Below, one piece after another: positions 1 through 5,149 of a DNA stretch of 9,622 nt (position 1 is the stretch's first letter; every line of letters starts with the position of its first letter). This DNA comes from Nitrospinota bacterium. Its GTDB lineage: Bacteria > UBA8248. Location of the stretch: assembly GCA_029937135.1 (NCBI GenBank), contig JAPYQX010000029.1, positions 1-9,622 on the forward strand, in the 5' to 3' direction. Below the pieces are notes generated by a model. It was not told the origin of the DNA, ran no database searches, and worked only from the letters and a program-made list of their open reading frames with translations. A program made the translations under genes and the position numbers.

Positions 1-105
1 GCCGGAGGGCGGGGGAAGAAACAGGCAGACGAAGAGGACCAAAAGAAGAAGAGGGGGCAGGCGGCCGAAAATGCCCACACGGACAGTATGAACCGTTTGG
101 CTCAT
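1..105 (-). CDS. N-terminus of a probable exported or membrane-anchored protein (partial, runs off window start)
   Basis: Reading the minus strand from an ATG at 105-103 gives 35 open codons to the window edge. The peptide begins MSQTVHTVRVGIFGRLPP and is followed by an unbroken hydrophobic stretch (LLLLVLFVCLFL, residues 19-30) and then PPPSG. A short basic N-region (R9, R15), a hydrophobic core and a helix-breaking Pro/Ser/Gly end make a good Sec signal peptide or N-terminal membrane anchor. No lipobox is evident, because the residues before C27 are F-V. The start is uncertain: an AGGA lies only one base before the ATG, which is too close to be ideal, and a GTG eleven codons in (nine codons after the ATG, at residue 10) would keep the hydrophobic core. 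The gene is divergent from the sdh operon. The mature protein is not visible, so no function can be given. Confidence 0.5.
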   Translation of the reverse strand, partial: MSQTVHTVRVGIFGRLPPLLLLVLFVCLFLPPPSG

Positions 106-261
106 TTCCTGTTCTCGGGTAAATTCATGGTCCCGCCTTTAGTTCCCGCTGCCGGGGAAAATGGTCCAGTCGATGAGTCTTTTGGGTATTCTAACGCCTT
201 CAAGCGGATGAATCGATCCGGTTGCGGCGATCCGGCCGTGGGAGACGCTTCGCAGGAACGG

Positions 262-292
262 TTGACACGGCGTGGGCGGGTTCGTTCATACT
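262..292 (+). promoter_or_regulatory. Candidate sigma70-type promoter, distal, for the sdh operon
   Basis: TTGACA at 262-267 matches the -35 consensus exactly. CATACT at 287-292 matches four of six -10 positions, with a long 19-base spacer. The -10 box overlaps GTTCATACT (284-292), half of an inverted repeat. This is sequence inspection only. The long spacer and the unknown host sigma factor keep confidence low. Confidence 0.3.
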
Positions 293-300
293 CGGTTTTC

Positions 301-335
301 GAGTCTTGAGTCTTGAATCTTGAGTATTGAGCTTC
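301..335. repeat. Degenerate tandem heptamer repeat, about five units
   Basis: Five consecutive 7-base units run GAGTCTT, GAGTCTT, GAATCTT, GAGTATT, GAGCTTC. The first two are identical, the third and fourth differ by one base, and the fifth is more degraded. The array is noncoding and lies between the distal and proximal candidate promoters of the sdh operon. It could be a slippage-prone microsatellite or an array of protein-binding sites; the sequence does not decide between these. Confidence 0.8.
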
Positions 336-380
336 TTCGGTCCCGGGCCTGTTTCATGGATGCGGGGAGCGGATAGGCTG

Positions 381-412
381 TTCGAGCGCGATGGAAATAA
401 TCTCATAATCTC
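381..412 (+). promoter_or_regulatory. Candidate proximal promoter with tandem octamer repeat
   Basis: ATAATCTC is repeated exactly, head to tail, at 397-404 and 405-412. CATAAT (404-409), across the junction, matches five of six positions of the -10 consensus. A weak -35 (TTCGAG, 381-386) lies 17 bases upstream. Transcription from here would start near 416, leaving a leader of about 20 bases that still includes the GGAG at 426-429. The -35 match is poor, so this would need an activator or an extended -10 contact. Confidence 0.3.
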
Positions 413-425
413 GATTTCATGAACT

Positions 426-438
426 GGAGCCCGGTTTG
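426..438 (+). promoter_or_regulatory. Shine-Dalgarno that decides the TTG start of the flavoprotein gene
   Basis: GGAG at 426-429 is followed by a 6-base spacer and TTG at 436-438. The only nearby ATG (419-421) is in another frame and meets a stop after six codons (MNWSPV). The family's N-terminal dinucleotide-binding motif begins about 16 residues after the TTG, as expected. TTG is therefore the likely start. Confidence 0.6.
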
Positions 439-2211
439 AGCGGCCCCGCTTTTCAGGTCCGAAAATGCGATGTGCTCATCCTGGGCTCGGGGGGCGCCGG
501 GCTGCTCGCGGCGCTGGCGGCCTACGAGGCTGACCCCGCCCTCGATATCCTCATCGCCGTCAAGGGCCTGTTCGGAAAAAGCGGATGCACCCGCATGGTC
601 CAGGGCGGCTACAACGTCGCCCTCTCCGCGGGCGATTCGGTCGAAAACCACTTCATGGACACGGTGCGGGCGGGCGCCTGGCTCAACGACCAGGACCTCG
701 CCTGGGAACTCGTCAGCCGCGCTCCGGGCTGCATCCGCAGGCTCGAGACCGTCTGCGGCGCTTTCTTCGACCGGAGCTCTGACGGCAAGATTCACCAGAA
801 AGCCTTTGCCGGCCAGAGCTTCGACCGCACCGTCCACAAAGGCGATCTCACCGGCATCGAACTCACGAACCGCGTCTCCGAGCAGATTGTCCGCCGGGGG
901 ATTCCAGTTCTTGAGGAGCGCCGCGCGATCACCCTCCTGCCCGTTCCGGGTGCGGACGGCCGGATCGCCGGGGCGATGCTCCTCGATATCAGGAGCGGTG
1001 ACTTCACCGCCGTGAACGCGAAGTGCACGCTGCTCGCCACCGGCGGCGGCCCCACTTTTTATAAATACTCGGCCTGTGCGCAGGAGCTTGCCACCGACGG
1101 GATGGCGATGGCCTGGGAGGCGGGCGTGGACTTTTGCGACATGGAGATGGTCCAGTTCCACCCGACGGGGATTCTCACCGGGGAGGGACTTCAGATCACC
1201 GGAACCCTGCTCGAGGAAGGGTTGCGCGGGGTTGGAGGCCATCTGCTCAACGGCCGGGGCGAGCGCTACATGGAGCGCTACGACCCCGAGCGGATGGAGC
1301 GCTCGACGCGCGACCTGGTGGCCCGCGCGGGCTACACCGAGATTAGGGAGGGACGAGGCACCGGGAACGGCGGCGTTTTCATCGACGTGAGCCATCTGGG
1401 CGCGGATTTCGTCCGGAAAAACTTCAAGGGAATGGTGGATCGCTGCGCCGACCTGGGTTTCGACCTTGCTGGTGCGCCTGTCGAGGTCACCCCGACGGCG
1501 CACTACATGATGGGTGGCGCGAAGATAGACACCGGCTGCCGGACGAGTCTTCCCGGTCTTTTCGCGGCGGGCGAGGATGCCGGCGGCACCCACGGGGCGA
1601 ATCGTCTCGGCGGGAACGGGGTGGCGAACTCCACCGTATTCGGGGAAGTGGCTGGACGGGAGATGGCGGCCGGGGCCGGCGGCGCCCCGCTCGAGGGTTT
1701 CGATAGTGGCACCGCCGAAGCGTCGGTCGCGGAGGCGTTGGGCGCGCTCGACGTGGACACGCCCGGCGTGGACGCGCCCGGCGAGGAGGACTCCCCCTAT
1801 TCCGTCCGCGCCTCGCTCAAGGAGCTGATGTGGGAGAAGATCGGCCTTCGGCGCAACGGGGCCGACCTGGCCGCGGGCTTGGGGGAGATCGCCTCCCTCG
1901 GGGAGCGGGCGGCCCGCGTTCGCGCCGGTGGAGGCCGGGCCTACAACATCGCCTGGCAGAATGTCCTCGATGTTCGCAACCAGATCACCGTGGCGGAGTT
2001 GATCGCCCGGAGCGCCATCGAGCGAGACGAGAGCCGGGGCAGTCACTACCGGGACGACATTCCCGAGTCAAAAGAGGACGCTCTCTATAATGTGTTCATT
2101 TCGAAGCGGAGCGGGGAGGCAGTCATCGAACGCCGCCCGGTCCGCTTCACCCGGGTCAAGCCGGGCGGGGAGATCGCCTCCGCCGCCGAGCCCGTCAATT
2201 TCGTGGATTGA
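436..2211 (+). CDS. sdhA: Succinate dehydrogenase/fumarate reductase flavoprotein subunit
   Basis: FAD-containing catalytic subunit of the membrane succinate:quinone oxidoreductase family, interconverting succinate and fumarate. Its 591 residues match the usual length. The Rossmann motif GSGGAG is at 17-22, FHPTG at 241-245 and the TRDLVARA segment at 291-298 (R292). HYMMGG is at 356-361, and the second FAD-binding stretch GLFAAGE...GANRLGGNG at 374-395 includes R390. H242, R292, H356 and R390 line up with the dicarboxylate-binding and catalytic residues known from FrdA/SdhA. The C-terminal cap domain carries the family's ESRGSHYRDD segment. Where covalent members have SHTVAAQGG, this protein has SGCTRMVQGG (49-58). 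The flavin-linking His is thus replaced by C51, suggesting non-covalent FAD. L-aspartate oxidase is a related alternative, but the neighbouring anchor and iron-sulfur genes argue for SDH/FRD. It is first in the operon, with a TTG start that may limit translation. Confidence 0.93.
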   Translation: MSGPAFQVRKCDVLILGSGGAGLLAALAAYEADPALDILIAVKGLFGKSGCTRMVQGGYNVALSAGDSVENHFMDTVRAGAWLNDQDLAWELVSRAPGCIRRLETVCGAFFDRSSDGKIHQKAFAGQSFDRTVHKGDLTGIELTNRVSEQIVRRGIPVLEERRAITLLPVPGADGRIAGAMLLDIRSGDFTAVNAKCTLLATGGGPTFYKYSACAQELATDGMAMAWEAGVDFCDMEMVQFHPTGILTGEGLQITGTLLEEGLRGVGGHLLNGRGERYMERYDPERMERSTRDLVARAGYTEIREGRGTGNGGVFIDVSHLGADFVRKNFKGMVDRCADLGFDLAGAPVEVTPTAHYMMGGAKIDTGCRTSLPGLFAAGEDAGGTHGANRLGGNGVANSTVFGEVAGREMAAGAGGAPLEGFDSGTAEASVAEALGALDVDTPGVDAPGEEDSPYSVRASLKELMWEKIGLRRNGADLAAGLGEIASLGERAARVRAGGGRAYNIAWQNVLDVRNQITVAELIARSAIERDESRGSHYRDDIPESKEDALYNVFISKRSGEAVIERRPVRFTRVKPGGEIASAAEPVNFVD

Positions 2212-2233
2212 TGATTGAGAAATCAGGCATGAG

Positions 2234-2248
2234 AAAGGAGATATGATG
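2234..2248 (+). promoter_or_regulatory. Shine-Dalgarno before a double ATG start
   Basis: AAAGGAG at 2234-2240 precedes two adjacent in-frame ATG codons at 2243 and 2246. The spacer is 2 bases to the first and 5 to the second, so the second ATG is the better initiator. The two proteins differ by one Met only. Confidence 0.6.
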
Positions 2249-2605
2249 GCTTTTCAGTCCGGTCCTTCGGCGTCCAGTCCTCCGGCCCGGCCATCGTTTT
2301 GGGATATTTCGGCCTGGCGGGCCATGTATCCGGGCATGTGGGCCTGGGTGATCCAGCGCCTCTCGGCGGTCGTTCTTCTGGTCCTCTTTCCGTTTCATGT
2401 GGTGAACCCCTACATCGCCTGGCTGCGGGCGGTTGTGCTCGCGCTGGTGATCCTGCACGGAATGCACGGCCTCAAGGTGATACTCACCGATTTCGGCTTT
2501 CCCGCGCGGCATCAACGCAAACTGCTCTGGGTGCTGACGGCGTTCGGTGTCGCCGTGTTTTTCTGGCTAGGCTATCTTCGCAAGGCCTACTGGGGGTTTT
2601 TCTGA
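2243..2605 (+). CDS. Small SdhD-like membrane anchor subunit (three transmembrane helices)
   Basis: A 120-residue hydrophobic protein between the flavoprotein and iron-sulfur genes, so almost certainly the membrane anchor of the complex. After a 30-residue Ser/Pro-rich N-terminus there are three likely helices, at about 33-54, 59-80 and 93-112. The segment ILHGMHGLKVILTDFG (70-85) resembles the SdhD segment with the haem b ligand and quinone site. H72 aligns with the SdhD haem-ligand His and D83 with the conserved Asp, while the following Tyr is Phe here (F84). QRLSAVVL (38-45) resembles the SdhD helix I entry. H52 and H75 are other candidate haem ligands. Known complexes usually have two such subunits (SdhC plus SdhD) or one larger five-helix subunit; only one small anchor is encoded here. 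It would seat the complex in the cytoplasmic membrane and pass electrons to or from quinone. Its stop overlaps the next start (TGATG). Confidence 0.85.
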   Translation: MMAFQSGPSASSPPARPSFWDISAWRAMYPGMWAWVIQRLSAVVLLVLFPFHVVNPYIAWLRAVVLALVILHGMHGLKVILTDFGFPARHQRKLLWVLTAFGVAVFFWLGYLRKAYWGFF

Positions 2606-3363
2606 TGGTGGCTGGCGGCGTTATTATCCGCGTCAGGCGCGGTGGCGCGGCGGACGATCCCGAAGAGCGCCACCAGACCTACGCCATCGCACCTCGCCCG
2701 AGGATGACCGTCCTCGACGCGTTGACCGCCATCCAGAGCGAACTGGACCCCTCCCTCGGTTTTCGCTATTCCTGCCGGGTGGGGATGTGCGGAACCTGCG
2801 CCCTCCGGGTGAACGGGCGGCCCCGCTGGGCCTGCCGGACGCTGATCGAGGGACTGGGCGAGAGCGTCACTCTTGAACCGCTTGTAAATTTCCCCGTCCT
2901 CCGCGATCTGGCCGTGGACATGACACCCTTCTTAGACAAGATGAGCCGCGCCCGCGCCTGGGCCGAGCCCACCGAGGCCGCTGCCTCCGCTCCGGTGGAA
3001 CTCTCTCCCGATAGTAGACAGCGGGTCAGGATTGATCCCCATATCGAGTGCATCACCTGCGGAATCTGCTATTCTGCGTGCGGCATGGCGGCCCACGATC
3101 CGGACTTTCTGGGGCCCGCCGCCCTGAACCGCGCCTACACCCTCGTCTGCGACAGCCGGGACGCGGCGGGCGGGGAACGCCTGGCCGAGGTGGCCGATGA
3201 GCACGGAATCTGGCGGTGCCACAGCCAGTTCAACTGCACCGAGGCGTGTCCCAAGGGAATCAGCCCGGCCACCGCTATTCAGGCCCTCAAGCGCCGGGCG
3301 GCGGCGAGCGGGGCGAAATCTTTTGTCGCGTCCATCATCGGGGGCCTCGCCCCCGGAGGTTAA
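2605..3363 (+). CDS. sdhB: Succinate dehydrogenase/fumarate reductase iron-sulfur subunit
   Basis: Electron-transfer subunit linking the flavoprotein to the membrane anchor; 252 residues, normal for the family. The N-terminal plant-ferredoxin-like domain binds [2Fe-2S] through C57, C62, C65 and C77 (SCRVGMCGTC...AC). The C-terminal domain has CITCGICYSAC, giving C149, C152, C155 and C159, then C205, C211 and C215. By family rule C149/C152/C155/C215 hold [4Fe-4S] and C159/C205/C211 hold [3Fe-4S]. The stretch CGICYSAC...FLGPAALNRAY...DSRD is closer to fumarate reductase FrdB (CGLCYAAC, FIGPAA) than to proteobacterial SdhB (CACCSTSCP), so reaction direction is not settled by sequence. The ATG at 2605 overlaps the anchor's stop codon, implying translational coupling. 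The frame stays open upstream of it, but that part lies inside the anchor gene and has no family similarity. Confidence 0.93.
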   Translation: MVAGGVIIRVRRGGAADDPEERHQTYAIAPRPRMTVLDALTAIQSELDPSLGFRYSCRVGMCGTCALRVNGRPRWACRTLIEGLGESVTLEPLVNFPVLRDLAVDMTPFLDKMSRARAWAEPTEAAASAPVELSPDSRQRVRIDPHIECITCGICYSACGMAAHDPDFLGPAALNRAYTLVCDSRDAAGGERLAEVADEHGIWRCHSQFNCTEACPKGISPATAIQALKRRAAASGAKSFVASIIGGLAPGG

Positions 3364-3372
3364 AAATATTGC

Positions 3373-3390
3373 TCTCTCCAACCGGAGAGA
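3373..3390 (+). other. Intercistronic RNA hairpin between sdhB and the hydro-lyase alpha gene
   Basis: TCTCTCC (3373-3379) and GGAGAGA (3384-3390) form a perfect 7-bp stem with an AACC loop. No U-tract follows, so it is not a typical intrinsic terminator. It lies just upstream of the Shine-Dalgarno GAGGAGG at 3394-3400 (8-base spacer to ATG 3409). It could be an mRNA processing or stability element separating the sdh and fumarase parts of the message. That role is inferred. Confidence 0.5.
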
Positions 3391-3408
3391 TTCGAGGAGG
3401 ATCTACCG

Positions 3409-4359
3409 ATGCCCACCGCAACCGACACCTCCATCGGCGCCGATCTCATTCGCGAGGTTGCCCTTGAGCTCAACCGCCGCGCCGCGATTCATATTCCGAA
3501 CGACGTACGGGAAAACATCCACGCCATGGCCGAGCGGGAGACGGAGAAACTCTCGAAATTCGTCCTCCTCCAGATCGTGAATAACTACGAGGTGGCCGAC
3601 GAGGACAACGTGCCGATGTGCGCCGACACGGGGCTTCCGCGCTTTTACGCCAAAATCGGAAACGAGGCGCGGTTAGAAGGCGGCTTTGTCGCCCTCGAGC
3701 GCAGTCTCCGCGAGGCGACGGCGCAGTCGACGGCGGAGATTCCGCTGCGGCCCAATCGCGTGCATCCCCTCTCGCGGAAGGACCACAACAACAACGTCGG
3801 CATCCACGCCCCGAACGTCGATTACTCCTGGGAGCCTGACGCCGAGTGGATGGAACTCACGGCTTTTCATAAGGGCGGGCTCTTTGGCGGTGACTACCGG
3901 ATGCTCTTTCCCGGCGACGGGATCGACGGAATCCGCCGGTTCTACCTCGATGTCATCAGCGAGTTCTTCAAGCGCGGCCTCTCCTGTCAGCCTGCCATCG
4001 TCGGCATCGGGATCGGCGGGACGAAGGACACCTGTGTCCGGCTGGCGAAGGAGGCGGCCTGCCTCCGCGTCGTGGGCGACCGGAATCCGGATCCCGAGAT
4101 CGCCGCGCTCGAGGAGGAACTCGTCGAACTCGGCCAGCGGACGACCCTGAGCGCGATGGGCTTCAAGGGCCAGGGCGCCGTGATGGACGCACATATCGAG
4201 GTTGCCTATACGCATACGGGCGGGATGCCCGTCTCCATCCATCATCAGTGCTTCGCGCTCCGGCGCGCCACCGCGCGGATTCACGCGGACGGGCGTGTGG
4301 AATACCGCGAGAACCCGGAGTGGTTCACCGATTATTACCGCCGCGATACGGTGAGCTGA
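3409..4359 (+). CDS. Class I (Fe-S) fumarate hydratase-type hydro-lyase, alpha subunit
   Basis: Alpha subunit of a two-subunit [4Fe-4S] hydro-lyase of the fumarase class I/TtdA family, predicted to hydrate fumarate to malate. The three expected cluster cysteines are C71 (PMCADTG), C193 (SCQPAIVGIGIGG) and C281 (HHQCFALRR). D73, R114 (in PLRPNRV) and H269 (THTGG, 12 residues before C281) fall where catalytic residues lie in known class I fumarases. Differences from the textbook form are CADTG instead of CQDTG, HPLSRKDHNNN around 119-129, and HKGGLFGGDYRMLFPGDG around 154-171 where many members have GKGGGSEN. The last segment resembles tartrate dehydratase TtdA (GGG...LMPSEG) as much as fumarase. 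Length (316 residues) fits a separate alpha subunit. GAGGAGG (3394-3400) sets the ATG. The position after sdh genes favours fumarate as substrate; tartrate or mesaconate-type substrates remain possible. Confidence 0.85.
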   Translation: MPTATDTSIGADLIREVALELNRRAAIHIPNDVRENIHAMAERETEKLSKFVLLQIVNNYEVADEDNVPMCADTGLPRFYAKIGNEARLEGGFVALERSLREATAQSTAEIPLRPNRVHPLSRKDHNNNVGIHAPNVDYSWEPDAEWMELTAFHKGGLFGGDYRMLFPGDGIDGIRRFYLDVISEFFKRGLSCQPAIVGIGIGGTKDTCVRLAKEAACLRVVGDRNPDPEIAALEEELVELGQRTTLSAMGFKGQGAVMDAHIEVAYTHTGGMPVSIHHQCFALRRATARIHADGRVEYRENPEWFTDYYRRDTVS

Positions 4360-4386
4360 TTATTTTTGTCCGAAGTGCATGACGGC

Positions 4387-4401
4387 AAGGGGTTTGCGAT
4401 G
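4387..4401 (+). promoter_or_regulatory. Shine-Dalgarno that decides the beta-subunit start
   Basis: AAGGGG at 4387-4392 with a 6-base spacer points to ATG 4399. An in-frame TTG at 4366 lies only 6 bases after the previous stop and has no upstream Shine-Dalgarno (its context is a T-run), so it is less likely. Confidence 0.6.
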
Positions 4402-5088
4402 AACGAGAAAAACACTTCTGATTTGCCGATGGACGAGCACACCTTGACGACGCCTGTCTCCCCGGAGGCGCTGGCGAAGCTCAAGATCGGCGATGTCGTC
4501 TACATCGACGGCACGGTATTCACGGGCCGGATCGGGGTCTACAAAAAACTCTTCGACGAAAAAGCCGAGCCGCCGGTGGACATCCGCGCGCTCACGAACG
4601 TGACGTTTCACTGCTCGCCCGCCGCTGGGGAAGATTCCCCCGGCGAGTGGAAGGTGGCCGCCGTGACGGCGACGGCGAGTTTTCGCTTCGAGAAGCACCT
4701 GCCCATGCTGATGGACGATTATGGCGTTCGTGTGGTGATCGGCAAGGGGGGGATGTCCCCGGAATTTTACGAAAGTCACTTCAAGCGCCTCGGCGCGGTT
4801 TTTCTCAATACAGTAGGTTACGGCATCGGGGCGCAGTACGGCCGGGGCGTCAAAAAAGTCGAGGCGGTGCACTGGCTCAAGGAGTTGGGCATGGCCCAGG
4901 CAATGTGGGTGCTGAGTGTGAAGCGGTTCGGCCCCTTCCTGGTCGAGTGCGACGTGCAGGGAAACAGCCTGTACCAGATGGCGATGACGGAAACGAACAA
5001 AGAGCTCAAGGGGCTTTACGAAGGCCTGCCCCTGCCCACGCTCAAGCGAATGGGCGAGGTGCATAACCCCGAGGATGAAGTATTCTAA
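4399..5088 (+). CDS. Class I fumarate hydratase-type hydro-lyase, beta subunit
   Basis: Beta (FumA C-terminal/TtdB-like) subunit completing the hydro-lyase with the preceding gene; 229 residues from ATG 4399. Family features are the early LKIGDVVYIDG (28-38), GKGGM (115-119), VEAVHWLKELGM (around 154-165), RFGPF (176-180) and D185...NSLY (189-192). The usual TARDxAH motif has become TGRIGVY (42-48) and the GPTTxxRM motif has become TATASFRF (90-97). Even so R44, T92, R96 and K116 are kept. The 20-residue gap between R96 and K116 equals that between the catalytic Arg and Lys I recall for the structurally known Leishmania enzyme. The protein is thus probably active but divergent, and its partner shows parallel changes. 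It ends 61 bases before the chosen start of the amidohydrolase gene; both are probably on one transcript. Confidence 0.83.
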   Translation: MNEKNTSDLPMDEHTLTTPVSPEALAKLKIGDVVYIDGTVFTGRIGVYKKLFDEKAEPPVDIRALTNVTFHCSPAAGEDSPGEWKVAAVTATASFRFEKHLPMLMDDYGVRVVIGKGGMSPEFYESHFKRLGAVFLNTVGYGIGAQYGRGVKKVEAVHWLKELGMAQAMWVLSVKRFGPFLVECDVQGNSLYQMAMTETNKELKGLYEGLPLPTLKRMGEVHNPEDEVF

Positions 5089-5149
5089 GCCAGTTCGATT
5101 TAAGCCGGGCCGCCCTGAACCGGATAACTCTCCATTGGAAAAATTGCGT

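Larger units (their letters stand above)
106..435. other. Divergent intergenic region upstream of the sdh operon
   Basis: These 330 bases hold no convincing gene. Two open frames here (88-309 plus, 200-406 minus) have no family resemblance. What can be seen is: a direct repeat CGATCCGG at 214-221 and 228-235; a perfect -35-like TTGACA at 262-267; one half (284-292) of a 9-base inverted repeat whose other half is at 85-93; a tandem heptamer repeat at 301-335; a tandem octamer repeat containing a -10-like CATAAT at 397-412; and the Shine-Dalgarno of the flavoprotein gene at 426-429. The region most likely carries the promoters of both divergent transcripts. Confidence 0.6.

Noticed and set aside
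88..309. 73-codon plus-strand open frame before the sdh operon
   Set aside because: It has a weak ribosome-binding site and no recognisable domain, and it overlaps the divergent signal-peptide gene and the promoter region.
301..335. Possible CRISPR-type array
   Set aside because: The units are only 7 bases long, directly adjacent and without spacers, and no cas genes are present.
200..406. 68-codon minus-strand open frame in the intergenic region
   Set aside because: It crosses the tandem repeats and candidate promoters and has no protein-like motif.
403..2046. 547-codon minus-strand open frame
   Set aside because: It is antisense to the whole flavoprotein gene. Its sequence has no recognisable motifs, and long antisense frames are expected in GC-rich codon-biased genes.
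2299..2604. Upstream extension of the iron-sulfur subunit frame
   Set aside because: It overlaps the anchor gene in another frame. Family similarity starts after ATG 2605, which overlaps the anchor stop in a typical coupled arrangement.
2243..3363. Possible SdhE/HdrB-like (CCG-domain) subunit
   Set aside because: No protein in the window has the CCG cysteine-rich motif. The third subunit is an ordinary hydrophobic anchor.
3673..4284. 203-codon minus-strand open frame
   Set aside because: It is a shadow of the hydro-lyase alpha gene, which has conserved cysteines and motifs in its own frame.
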